Below are positions 26,422-32,702 of a DNA stretch of 63,502 bases, in pieces. The stretch comes from Armatimonadia bacterium. Lineage in GTDB: Bacteria; Armatimonadota; Zipacnadia; Zipacnadales; JABUFB01. Within the stretch, counting starts at the first letter, position 1. Every line of letters starts with the position of its first letter. The position numbers were made by a program, and so were the translations under genes. The stretch covers positions 1 through 63,502 of the forward strand of contig JBDKVB010000178.1 in assembly GCA_039679385.1 (NCBI GenBank), written 5' to 3'. Below the pieces are notes generated by a model, which was given only the letters and a program-made list of their open reading frames with translations, did no database searches and was not told the DNA's origin.

Positions 26422-26571
26422 GGCAGCTGCCTCCTGTCAGAAGTGCTAAGGGCACCGGCCTGGTCATCACAGGTCGCCGGAGCTCCAGCCTAGGGCGGTG
26501 CAGTGTTCCGCTCTGAGGGTACGAGGGCCTCCCTGCAGGGGTCGTCTGGGAGGGACAGACGAGCGAGTGGG

Positions 26572-27657
26572 TCAGACGGCTTCCTCTGCCGGTAGCTGCA
26601 GCGGGTAGTCCGCGTGCCTGTAGAAGAAGCGGATGAACTCGTTGTAGACGGCCGGGGCGATGTCGGGGCCGATGCTGTGACTGCCGAGCACCAGACCGCC
26701 CTCCTTGCCGGCCGAGAGCACGTCGAGGACATGCCTGTGCAGGGCCGACTCGTCACCGGCAGGCAGGATGACGGAGTTGCAGATCCCGCCCACGAGGGCA
26801 AGGCGATTGCCGTACCGGGCTCGCAGCTCACTGGCCCGCAGTCCCGCTCGGGGTTCGACCGGGTTGATGCCGTCGAACCCAAGGTCCACGAGCAGGTCCA
26901 GCACGGGGCCAAGGTTGCCGTCGCTATGGAAGATGATCTTGCGGGCCCCGGCGGCGCGGAAGGCCTTGATCATGTAGGCCCAGGCCGGGGCGAGCACCTT
27001 CTCGGCGGTCCGGGGAGAGAACATGGGGCCCTGCAGGGAGGCCATGTCGTCGTAGACCCAGATCCCGGTGTCGTACAGGTCCCAGCGGCGGAGCTCCTCA
27101 AGACCGATGGAGGTCAGATGCCGGGCCATCCAGAGCGCAAGCTCGGCAGCGAGGTGCGGATCGGCCGCCAGGTCCATCAGGTAGTTGGCTTCACCGCGCA
27201 GGAAGCAGGTGCGTATGAAAGGCCCGCCGACCTTGGCGAAGACGCAGTAGCGCTGCTTCCACTGCTCCATGACAGGGTCGAGGTGAGCGTAGCGGGACTC
27301 GCTCTCCGGGGGATCGATCGGCAGGTCGGCGAAGCGAGAGGGATCGAGCAGGTCGTCTTCGAGCTGTCGGCTGAAGTAGGCGCCCTTCGTCTCGGAGATC
27401 ACGCGTCCCCAGCCGTCGCGGCGGAGGGTAGTGTCGGGGGTCTGCGCAAGAACCTCGGCTCGTGAGGGTGCGAGGGTCTCGTCACCGGCGGCGATGCGGA
27501 TATCGACTGCGTAGTACTCAGAGGGGTCGGTTGTCGGCTTCAAGCTTAGGTCTGTACGCCAGCGGGAGACCCATTCCGGCCAGTAGGTGTCGAATAGGGG
27601 CACGCGGTCGGGCTGGCCAAAGTCCAGGGCCGTCATCACGCGTTCTTTGCTTGTCAT
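26572..27657 (-). CDS. uroporphyrinogen decarboxylase (URO-D) family protein, MtaA/CmuA-like
   Basis: A 361-aa TIM-barrel protein of the URO-D superfamily, with RVMTALDFGQPDRVPLFD at the N-terminus, IIFHSDGNLGPVLDLLVDLG in the middle and FDGINPVEPRAG. Family members that are not HemE are corrinoid methyltransferases or of unknown use. The usual zinc ligands of MtaA (HxC plus a later Cys) are partly changed: HSD replaces HxC, while GGICNS keeps a Cys. A role in haem synthesis is unlikely, given the context and low similarity in the substrate-binding N-terminus. ATG 27657 has GGAGG about 8 nt upstream. Confidence 0.82.
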   Translation of the reverse strand: MTSKERVMTALDFGQPDRVPLFDTYWPEWVSRWRTDLSLKPTTDPSEYYAVDIRIAAGDETLAPSRAEVLAQTPDTTLRRDGWGRVISETKGAYFSRQLEDDLLDPSRFADLPIDPPESESRYAHLDPVMEQWKQRYCVFAKVGGPFIRTCFLRGEANYLMDLAADPHLAAELALWMARHLTSIGLEELRRWDLYDTGIWVYDDMASLQGPMFSPRTAEKVLAPAWAYMIKAFRAAGARKIIFHSDGNLGPVLDLLVDLGFDGINPVEPRAGLRASELRARYGNRLALVGGICNSVILPAGDESALHRHVLDVLSAGKEGGLVLGSHSIGPDIAPAVYNEFIRFFYRHADYPLQLPAEEAV

Positions 27658-27693
27658 CGGTACGTCCTCCGCCCCGAGGGGGCCTTTGGCGCC

Positions 27694-28308
27694 TCATATC
27701 CAGAGGCAGTACTCCTGGGAGATAGTCGTTTTGGGGCCGTGGCCGGGATAGACCACGGTGTCACCGGGAAGGGTGGTCACAAGGCGCTTCAGGGAGGCCC
27801 GGATCTGCGCCTCGCTTCCACCGGGGAAGTCGGTGCGACCCATGCCACCGGCGAAGAGCGTGTCGCCGGTGAAGACCACCTTGTCGAGGAGGAAGGAGCA
27901 GCTACCGGGTGAGTGTCCCGGCGTGTGCCAGACCTTGACGCTCAGGTTACCGACTTGCAGTTCGTCACCTTCGGCGAAGGTCCCGTCGACCTTGCAGGGC
28001 TTCGGGCGCATGCCGATGAGCAGCCAGTGCATGGGCGGGTTCTCGACGGCGTCGCGATCTGCCTCGTGAACCAGGAGACGGCCGCCGACCAGCTGCTGCA
28101 CCTCGCGGTTGGCCTCGATGTGGTCGGGGTGACCGTGGGTGTTGAGGATGCAGTCGATCTGCAGGTCGTAGCCGGTGACGGCATCGGCGATCTTCTTGGC
28201 ATCCCCGCCCGGATCGATGATGAAGCCGTGCTTGGTGGCGTCACAACCGACGATATAGCAGTTGGCCATCAGTTGGCCGACTTCGAGGCACTGAATCGTG
28301 ATGCTCAT
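27694..28308 (-). CDS. MBL-fold metallo-hydrolase (glyoxalase II-like)
   Basis: A 204-aa metallo-beta-lactamase-fold enzyme. Metal ligands are complete: THGHPDH (THxHxDH), HTPGHSPGS, FTGDTLFAGGMGRTDFPGG and YPGHGPKTTI. This short form (YcbL type) hydrolyses thioesters such as S-lactoylglutathione analogues, without the C-terminal glutathione-binding domain of GloB. ATG 28308 has only a weak ribosome site. It lies between a TPR gene upstream and the URO-D-like gene downstream, all on the minus strand. Confidence 0.88.
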   Translation of the reverse strand: MSITIQCLEVGQLMANCYIVGCDATKHGFIIDPGGDAKKIADAVTGYDLQIDCILNTHGHPDHIEANREVQQLVGGRLLVHEADRDAVENPPMHWLLIGMRPKPCKVDGTFAEGDELQVGNLSVKVWHTPGHSPGSCSFLLDKVVFTGDTLFAGGMGRTDFPGGSEAQIRASLKRLVTTLPGDTVVYPGHGPKTTISQEYCLWI

Positions 28309-28363
28309 GGGTGGATTGACCTGCGCGGAGGGAGTGAGTGGCTACAGGTGCTCGGCCCCGAGC

Positions 28364-29248
28364 CTAGCCAAGGACGCCGTTTGACGGCCCACGAAGGTCC
28401 TCATCGCCGAGGTCGGCGACCGGGGCCCCCTGCTCGGCGCTCCAGCCACAGCGGAGGCGCACGCGACGCACATAGTCGAGGTCGTACTCATCCAGCAGTC
28501 CGGCGTAGTCGTACTGACGCTGGGCTTCCTGCTCCAGGCCCATCATGGATAGCTGCTCGGCGAGCAGGAACCTGTAGGCGGCGTTGCGCGGCTCGATGCG
28601 GACGGTGCGCCGGAAGGCTCGCAGGGCCTCGTCATTGCGCCCCTGGACGGCATACACAACGGCCAGTCGCACGTGATAGAAGTCGTCGGCCGGTGCGTGG
28701 CGGCAGGCGAGTTCGTAGCTTCGTGCGGCCTCGGCCCTGCGTCCCTGGCGCAAGCGGACCTCTCCGAGCTTGAAGTGGTAGAAGGGGTCCTCGGGAGACA
28801 AGTCGACGGCACGCAGGAACTGCTCCTCGGCATCCTCGTGTTGCCCCAGGAGGAGGAAGAGCTCACCGAGACGGTAGGCGTAGTACGGGCGCTCGGGGTC
28901 GCAGGAGACAGCAGACGACATGGCCTTGAGGGCCGCCCTCGCCCGTCCGAGGGAGAGGAAGAACTCGCCCAGGGAGAAGTGGCACTCGGCGTGACGCGGC
29001 TCCGTCTTGAGTACCTTGCGGTAGGCGCGGTAGGCCTTCGCCGGCATCTCGTTGGCGAAGTAGGTATCCGCCAGGGCGACCCGGGCTGCGACGTTGCGAC
29101 CATCGAGCTCAGTGGCACGCTCGTACTGCTCGATGGCCTGATCGAGCAGCCCTTCCTGAATCAGTTGATCGCCGATGCGACGACGGATTTCCGCTTGTCG
29201 CTTCTTGGCGAGGCTCTTGCGCCGTTGGATTCGCTCGTTGGACGACAT
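28364..29248 (-). CDS. TPR-repeat protein
   Basis: A 294-aa protein with about seven consecutive tetratricopeptide repeats (GLLDQAIEQYERATELDG, MPAKAYRAYRKVLKTEP, QHEDAEEQFLRAVDLSPED, RRAEAARSYELACRHAP, RNDEALRAFRRTVRIEP). It has a very basic N-terminus (RIQRRKSLAKKRQAEIRRRIG) and no signal peptide or membrane span. It is probably a cytoplasmic scaffold, with partners unknown. ATG 29248 begins the protein; the frame runs up to 29356, overlapping dtd, without a ribosome site. Its start is 20 nt after the dtd stop, so the two are likely co-transcribed. Confidence 0.85.
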   Translation of the reverse strand: MSSNERIQRRKSLAKKRQAEIRRRIGDQLIQEGLLDQAIEQYERATELDGRNVAARVALADTYFANEMPAKAYRAYRKVLKTEPRHAECHFSLGEFFLSLGRARAALKAMSSAVSCDPERPYYAYRLGELFLLLGQHEDAEEQFLRAVDLSPEDPFYHFKLGEVRLRQGRRAEAARSYELACRHAPADDFYHVRLAVVYAVQGRNDEALRAFRRTVRIEPRNAAYRFLLAEQLSMMGLEQEAQRQYDYAGLLDEYDLDYVRRVRLRCGWSAEQGAPVADLGDEDLRGPSNGVLG

Positions 29249-29268
29249 GGCTCGGATAGGGCAGCGCC

Positions 29269-29715
29269 CTAGAAGGCTCCTGTGGAATCCAGTAACAACG
29301 TGATTGGTCCGTCGTTGGTCAGAGCAAGGTGCATATGTGAGCCGAAGACGCCGCACTGCGAGGGCACCTGGGCTGAAAGCAACTCGCAGAAGTCGTCGAA
29401 GAGGCCGGTGGCGACCTCCGGCGGCGCAGCGTTCGAGAAGCCAGGCCTGCGACCTTTGCGACAGTCGCCGTGGAGGGTGAAGTTCGGGACCACCAGCACT
29501 TCTCCGCCGATGTCGAGCACTGACAGGTTCATCTTACCCTCCTCATCGGGGAAGATGCGCAGCCCGGCGATCTTGTCGGCAGTCCAGCGCAGGTCCTGGG
29601 GCGTGTCCGTCGGTCCGAAGCCGACCAAGAGGACGAGCCCCTGGCCGATCGAGGCATGCCGATTGTCATCGATGGTGAGCGTAGCCTCACTCACCCGTTG
29701 TACCACAGCGCGCAA
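29269..29715 (-). CDS. dtd: D-aminoacyl-tRNA deacylase
   Basis: A 148-aa DTD that removes mis-attached D-amino acids (and glycine from tRNA-Ala) from tRNA. The N-terminus MRAVVQRVSEATL and the cross-subunit Gly-cisPro motif TNDGPIT (G136-P137) are standard, as is CRKGRRPGFSNAAPP. The SQ pair of the SQFTL motif is PN here (VVPNFTL, P77-N78), while the Thr80 position is kept. TTG 29715 is the likely start because GGGAGG lies 8 nt upstream and it gives the canonical N-terminus; GTG 29721 is too close to that site. Confidence 0.93.
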   Translation of the reverse strand: MRAVVQRVSEATLTIDDNRHASIGQGLVLLVGFGPTDTPQDLRWTADKIAGLRIFPDEEGKMNLSVLDIGGEVLVVPNFTLHGDCRKGRRPGFSNAAPPEVATGLFDDFCELLSAQVPSQCGVFGSHMHLALTNDGPITLLLDSTGAF

Positions 29716-29855
29716 TCGCACGACCTCCCTTGCACATTAGGATGATACCTGCCGGGCAGACCTGAGTCAAACCACCCGCGTCGGCGCAGGAGTGTGACGA
29801 CCTGGTCACCGAGGCTGGAAGGTGGGGTCCGTCGCATCGGTACCGAGGGCGAGGG

Positions 29856-29884
29856 TTTCGCTCCTTCGCCGGTCATGCTATAAT
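29856..29884 (+). promoter_or_regulatory. promoter of the beta-propeller gene
   Basis: A perfect TATAAT -10 box lies at 29879-29884, 28 nt before the ATG at 29913. The 17-bp-distant -35 position reads TTTCGC, a weak match. The site lies in the divergent gap with dtd. Confidence 0.55.
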
Positions 29885-29912
29885 CCGCCCAACTTCCCCT
29901 GAGATCTCCTCT

Positions 29913-31010
29913 ATGGATTACCGTGAACGATGGCAGCAGCGACGTCGCAAGGAGGCCCGCCGGAACTACACGACGGGTGCTGCGATCCTGGCTGTTCTTG
30001 TGGCGGTCATCGGGTTGGTGCGAATGCACCGCGACGGGCGGCCGCTGTGGTGCTCGCAGTTTCAGCAGGCCTGCCCAATCTACTTCACGCCCTCCGGTAA
30101 CCTGTTGTACTGCGCGCTCCCCTCTGGTGAGGCCGTGGCCTTGCGCCTCGACAACGGGAGACGGGCCTGGAAGAAGGTCCTGCTTCAGCCCGACAGTTTC
30201 GGCGCTCCTCCGGCGGTCAGTGCGCCGCTGGTGGTTCTGGGCGATGACGGCGGGCGAGTCACAGCCTACGACGCAGGGTCTGCGACTCCGGTGTGGCAGT
30301 TCTGCGCACAGGGACCGGTGCGGTCGCCACTCCTGATAAGCGACGGCGTGGTGTTCTTCGGCTCCGACGGCGGCCAGGTTCATGCCCTGGAACTGGCGAG
30401 TGGCCGCGAGCTGTGGCGCTATGAAGTGGGTGCCCCGGTGAACTGCGGCGCGGTCCTGTGCAACGGGGTGCTGGTCGTCGGCGCCATGGACGGCAGCATC
30501 CTGGGCATCGACGCCGGAACCGGGACACGTCGCTGGGACTTCCAGGTGGGAGCTTCGGTGATGGCGACCCCGGCGCTGATCAGCGGCCAGGTGATCGTGG
30601 GAGCCGACAATGGCACAGTCTACCAACTGGACCCGATGACGGGGCGGAGTGTCGCCAAGGCCGACGTGCCGGAGTCGGGGCTGATTCGGTCCGCGCCCGT
30701 GGTCGATGCTTCGCGGGTGTATGTGGCGACGACGGATGGCTGGCTGATGGCGATGGAGCGGACCGCCCTGGGTAGAGTGTGGTCGCGCAAGCTCGGACGC
30801 GAGATCTCCGCCGGCCCGGCGATCGACGACACGTATCTGTACTGCGCGACCGGCGAGGCGGAGGTGCTGGCCATCGACAAGAAGACCGGGCGGATCCGCA
30901 AGCGATGGGACTGCCCGGCCCGGGTGGAAGGGTCACTGGTGGCTCTGCAGGGGATGATCGTTGCTTCTACGGCCGACGGCCAACTGATCGCCTTCCGAAC
31001 TTTGCCCTAA
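29913..31010 (+). CDS. PQQ-like beta-propeller repeat protein, membrane anchored
   Basis: A 365-aa protein with a basic N-terminus, one membrane anchor (about 20-38, TGAAILAVLVAVIGLV) and then about seven PQQ-type blades. Each blade carries the pattern V..G..DG.v.ALd..tG...W (for example VVFFGSDGGQVHALELASGRELW and VLVVGAMDGSILGIDAGTGTRRW). The family includes BamB-like assembly factors and serine/threonine kinase sensor domains. No kinase or dehydrogenase domain is attached, so it likely serves as an extracytoplasmic scaffold. ATG 29913 lacks a clear ribosome site but sits just after a good -10 box. Confidence 0.85.
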   Translation: MDYRERWQQRRRKEARRNYTTGAAILAVLVAVIGLVRMHRDGRPLWCSQFQQACPIYFTPSGNLLYCALPSGEAVALRLDNGRRAWKKVLLQPDSFGAPPAVSAPLVVLGDDGGRVTAYDAGSATPVWQFCAQGPVRSPLLISDGVVFFGSDGGQVHALELASGRELWRYEVGAPVNCGAVLCNGVLVVGAMDGSILGIDAGTGTRRWDFQVGASVMATPALISGQVIVGADNGTVYQLDPMTGRSVAKADVPESGLIRSAPVVDASRVYVATTDGWLMAMERTALGRVWSRKLGREISAGPAIDDTYLYCATGEAEVLAIDKKTGRIRKRWDCPARVEGSLVALQGMIVASTADGQLIAFRTLP

Positions 31011-31087
31011 AGAAACGCCGTGCCCTCTCAGCGCCCCAGAAGTCGCCGGGTTATCTCCGCGGCGACTCCTTTCTTCCCCGGCAGCCA

Positions 31088-31285
31088 AACCTGCAGGCAA
31101 AAAAAGACCCGCCGTAATCATGAGGTGCTGTTCCCGACCACCTAATGAGTTCTGGCGGGTGCCTCCCCCAGGGTTGATGCCTATAAACCCCCCTGGCGAA
31201 AGCGCAGGTTCACCTTGATCGAGCCGTCGCTTAGGGTTGACGCACTGTCGCCAGGAAGGTTCAGTTTTTTTGCCTGAGGCAGGTT
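31088..31285. repeat. 198-bp element bounded by an inverted repeat; candidate structured RNA
   Basis: The left arm AACCTGCAGGCAAAAAAA (31088-31105) is complementary to the right arm TTTTTTTGCCTG plus CAGGTT (31265-31285), with a 3-nt AGG insertion. Inside lie a long hairpin (31107-31160), a second stem CCTGGCGA (31192-31199) with TCGCCAGG (31248-31255), and a direct repeat AGGGTTGAYGC at 31170-31180 and 31233-31243. There is no open frame with a ribosome site. It fills the gap between two convergent genes. It could be a non-coding RNA on the minus strand ending at the T7 run, or a small mobile palindromic element. No flanking duplication is seen. Confidence 0.55.
31099..31160 (-). terminator. 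rho-independent terminator, minus strand
   Basis: On the minus strand ACCCGCC/GGCGGGT (31107-31113 with 31154-31160) encloses TCAT/ATGA and AGGTG/CACCT pairs, giving a stem of 16 base pairs with one mismatch between the inner two blocks. It is followed by C and seven T residues (31105-31099). It would end transcription from the PfkB gene or from an RNA encoded in the element. Confidence 0.8.
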
Positions 31286-31307
31286 CTTTTGTAGGAGAGC
31301 CCTCAGG

Positions 31308-32249
31308 TCACTGCTGCGCCATGAAGCGGTCGACGTCTTGTCGGAAGGAGGCTCCTTCCATCGGCCCCTTGCGGGTAGCGCCGAGACCACCGCAGGCATT
31401 GGCAAGTCGGCCGACCTTCTCGAGCGGGAGCCCCTCCAGAAGACCCACGACGCAGCCGGCATCAAAGCAGTCCCCGGCACCGGTGGGATCCACTGCATCG
31501 ACCTTGAAGGCCGCTACCTCGACCATTTCGCCCGATGCATAGAGGGTGCAGCCCGCTGAGCCCCGCTTGAGTGCAACCACCTCGGCACCTCGATCCAGGA
31601 GCGCCTTGCAGGCCGCGTCGGCGCCGTCGACGCCGGTGAGGATCTCGGCTTCGCTGGAACTGGGCAGCACGAGGTTCGCGCAGTCCATGACGGGCTTGCA
31701 GACCTTGCGCAGCGCTTCCTCGCCACCCAGAAGCTCGGGACGCAGGTTCGGATCGAAGGAGACCTTCCCGCCGGCGGCCTTGGTCAGCTCGCAGGCCAGG
31801 TAGCATTTCCGCCGCATCTCTTCGCCCGCCGACAGGGTGGAGCCGCAGACATGCAGCCACTTGACGCCCTGGAACTGGTCGGCAGTCGGGTCGGGCAGTT
31901 GGCCCGCGGCACTGTTGGCGATGTGGAAGATGAACATGCGCTCGCCGTCGGCGAAGTAGGTGACGAAGGCGCAGCCGGTCGCCAGACCCTCAACACGCAC
32001 GACGGCAGAGGCGTCGACACCGTCGGCCTGAAAGCGGTTGACGAGGCAATCGCCGAAGCCGTCCTTGCCGCAGGCGCCGAGGAAGCCTACGGTGTGCCCG
32101 AGCCGGGCTGCCTGGTCGGCGAAGATGGCAGGAGCGCCGCTGGGGAAGGGGCCGACGAAGTCCCCGGCCTGATCCAGAGGTACGTCGACCTCCTTGCGCA
32201 TGATCTCGACAATCAACTCACCAATCGACAGGATTTCGTTGGCTCGCAT
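31308..32249 (-). CDS. PfkB-family carbohydrate kinase
   Basis: A 313-aa ribokinase-like enzyme that transfers phosphate from ATP to a sugar or nucleoside. Visible are SIGELIVEIMRK, the Gly-Ala region FPSGAPAIFADQAARLG, and the C-terminal PfkB signature DAVDPTGAGDCFDAG with the catalytic Asp and anion hole. 2-keto-3-deoxygluconate or fructose kinases look similar; I cannot choose between them. ATG 32249 has GGAGG 5 nt upstream. Transcription likely starts at a TATAAT-type -10 box about 110 nt upstream and ends at the terminator at 31099-31160. Confidence 0.9.
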   Translation of the reverse strand: MRANEILSIGELIVEIMRKEVDVPLDQAGDFVGPFPSGAPAIFADQAARLGHTVGFLGACGKDGFGDCLVNRFQADGVDASAVVRVEGLATGCAFVTYFADGERMFIFHIANSAAGQLPDPTADQFQGVKWLHVCGSTLSAGEEMRRKCYLACELTKAAGGKVSFDPNLRPELLGGEEALRKVCKPVMDCANLVLPSSSEAEILTGVDGADAACKALLDRGAEVVALKRGSAGCTLYASGEMVEVAAFKVDAVDPTGAGDCFDAGCVVGLLEGLPLEKVGRLANACGGLGATRKGPMEGASFRQDVDRFMAQQ

Positions 32250-32356
32250 GGCTACCTCCAGATATGGGTAAATCGTCCACGGCCGGTCGCTGCCTGTATG
32301 GTGTGCCCGGTGGCAGGAACGGCACGGCCAAGCCCTTCAGACAAGACGTCAACGGT

Positions 32357-32362
32357 CGCATT
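32357..32362 (-). promoter_or_regulatory. -10 box of the PfkB kinase gene
   Basis: TATAAT is present on the minus strand. No good -35 box is found at 16-18 bp, so the promoter may need an activator or be weak. Predicted leader is about 100 nt. Confidence 0.4.
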
Positions 32363-32487
32363 ATACCGCTTCGTGGCTCTCGTGGGGCAGGGGGATTGTC
32401 AGCGCCGTTGGGAGGGTTGCTTCGCCTGTCCACAGGGCTGTGGAGAACTGGCGCTTGCCGACCTTCACCGCTGGAAGCCGAAGCGGC

Positions 32488-32520
32488 CCCTCACTCCCCG
32501 GCCCTCTCTCCACTCGTGGA
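32488..32520. repeat. degenerate copy of the palindromic intergenic repeat
   Basis: CCCTCACTCCCC followed by CCCTCTCTCCACTCGTGGA matches the left half and centre of the element at 3022-3092 with few differences. The right arm is decayed or missing. Confidence 0.5.
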
Positions 32521-32576
32521 AAGCTCTGGTTCCGCTCCTCACCAGGAAGTGGGTGAGCGCCCAAGGTGGAGAACTC

Positions 32577-32606
32577 TTGCGCTCTCAGCGCAGGCCGGTT
32601 TACAAT
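32577..32606 (+). promoter_or_regulatory. promoter of the HlyD-like fusion gene
   Basis: TTGCGC (32577-32582), an 18-bp spacer and TACAAT (32601-32606). The predicted start lies about 90 nt before the ATG at 32703. Confidence 0.55.
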
Positions 32607-32702
32607 TCCACGATACTACTGACAGGGGAACCGCCGGTCTGACCACGCTGTTGAACCGATTCAGTGCAGCGCGTGTCTAATCAAGCGGTGATAGGAACAG
32701 TG

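Larger units (their letters stand above)
32250..32702. other. divergent intergenic region
   Basis: This 453-bp gap between the PfkB gene and the HlyD-like fusion gene carries a minus-strand -10 box (32357-32362), a degenerate copy of the palindromic repeat (32488-32520) and a good plus-strand promoter (32577-32606). I see no gene in it. Confidence 0.6.

Noticed and set aside
31088-31285. SRP RNA, tmRNA or RNase P RNA
   Set aside because: It lacks the SRP GGAAGG/AGCAGC loop and a tmRNA tag or CCA end, and is too short for RNase P; partial resemblance to 6S RNA was not strong enough to name.
31181-31498. 105-codon minus-strand frame overlapping the end of the PfkB gene
   Set aside because: It runs out of frame through the kinase gene and through stem-loops of the inverted-repeat element, with no ribosome site.
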